Source: Urechis unicinctus
Lineage: Eukaryota; Annelida; Polychaeta; Xenopneusta; Urechidae
Length of the DNA stretch: 64,000 nt
Reading direction: 5' to 3'
NCBI GenBank assembly: GCA_034190875.2
Contig: CM067345.1
Coordinates: 20,990,951 to 21,054,950 of the forward strand
Below are positions 63,162-64,000 of this stretch, in pieces (within the stretch, counting starts at the first letter, position 1; every line of letters starts with the position of its first letter). The notes beneath the pieces are model-generated. The model worked only from the letters and a program-made list of their open reading frames with translations. It was not told where the DNA came from and ran no database searches. Made by a program: the position numbers and the translations under genes.

Positions 63162-64000
63162 GATATTATTAAACATGCATTGACCATCAGCTTCACATTC
63201 CATAAAACACTAATCCAATATCTTAATCAAAGATTGTCATACAATTATCATATGTATGTGGGGGCATTGAAACCTCTATAACGATACGACACCGGGGGAT
63301 CAGGGATTGTGAGTGAACGTATTAGCGGATTCTTTCGAAGGATTGTTCACCGCTGTTATGTTTTAGTTTGCTCCGCATTGAGTCACCAGAACGCAAGACA
63401 TTTTACGTTGCCCAAAAAATATGATGTCACAATCGGCCATATCTTTTCAATAAATCCAGTCATATTGTTAATCCCATCAAGTCATTCATGTTCTCTCACA
63501 ATAATTCAAAACGATATTGCTTATACACAGCGCTTACTTAAGAACAGTCACAAAGGAATACTTGTTTGAGCTTCCCGAAGCTATCACTATTTACCCGTTA
63601 TCAGGCGGTTCATTGACAGGGTTAATCCAGATGGCAAAGATACATTGCATCATCATCAGAACCGGCAACACGACAGAACCGGGCCTAACGTGATAAACAT
63701 ATATACGATATTGTGTTGGTATTAACGCTTGATATGTACATCCAGCTATGGTAAGATTGAACTATAATTGTGACCGGCTCAGGTACAATACAGGAGCACA
63801 TAGTTTTAGATACCTATTTTAGAATTTATCAAACATGCTCGATAGAACACTGAACTACCTAACACTCGCAATGTTGTATACTCATTTCTAGTCCTACATA
63901 ACAGTTTATTATTTTGAGGCCGCCGCATTTTACATGATTCGCCGCATTGGTAAGATAGTTTTTATCATTAGTACTAGATACATTACTCCCAATTTTTGGG
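63162..64000. other. No recognised feature
   Basis: No gene, RNA or transposon end is seen to the window edge. Confidence 0.4.

Overview
This is a 64-kb piece of an animal nuclear genome. The genes are split by GT-AG and occasional GC-AG introns, and the rest is mostly microsatellites, minisatellites and transposons. The domain sets (an ADAMTSL5-type matrix protein, a beta-1,4-galactosyltransferase, a DCXR-like short-chain dehydrogenase) and the transposon set (PIF/Harbinger with its Myb/SANT partner, CR1-like LINE, Mag-clade Ty3/gypsy, Crypton-type recombinase) fit a non-vertebrate metazoan, probably marine. I cannot name the phylum from sequence alone.

Layout. 1-6080: no gene found, one large compound microsatellite. 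6081-16790: a PIF/Harbinger DNA transposon with 25-bp terminal inverted repeats and a CTG target duplication. It carries a Myb/SANT-like gene (+) and a HARBI1-like DDE transposase gene (-) arranged tail to tail. Inside it lie a CR1-like LINE and a Crypton-type tyrosine-recombinase fragment. 16794-25049: no recognised gene; a (CA)n tract, a 1.25-kb 40-bp minisatellite and a 20-bp minisatellite. 25050-27525: six exons of a beta-1,4-galactosyltransferase (+). 29893-37523: a nine-exon ADAMTSL5-like gene (-), convergent with the former. 39781-39910: a palindromic MITE-like element. 40555-45015: a full-length, apparently very young Mag-clade gypsy element (-) with identical 101-bp LTRs, inserted at the edge of a small inverted-repeat element. 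45381-61164: a decayed tandem family of DCXR-like SDR genes and exon fragments (-), expanded by segmental duplication and broken by insertions, including a ~3.3-kb module at about 52.1-55.45 kb that I cannot identify. 61165-64000: no gene found, a (GA)n tract and a 30-bp triple repeat.

The two best host genes both belong to the secretory and extracellular compartment: a Golgi glycosyltransferase and a secreted TSP1/Cys-rich/spacer/NTR matrix protein. Each is exon-perfect except for a single one-base frame break. Similar one-base breaks occur in the transposase, the gypsy protease and the LINE, so uncorrected assembly indels and genuine decay both have to be considered. I found no tRNA or rRNA gene and no CRISPR array. 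All exon calls were made by eye from translation, splice-site dinucleotides and intron phase; no database search was run.
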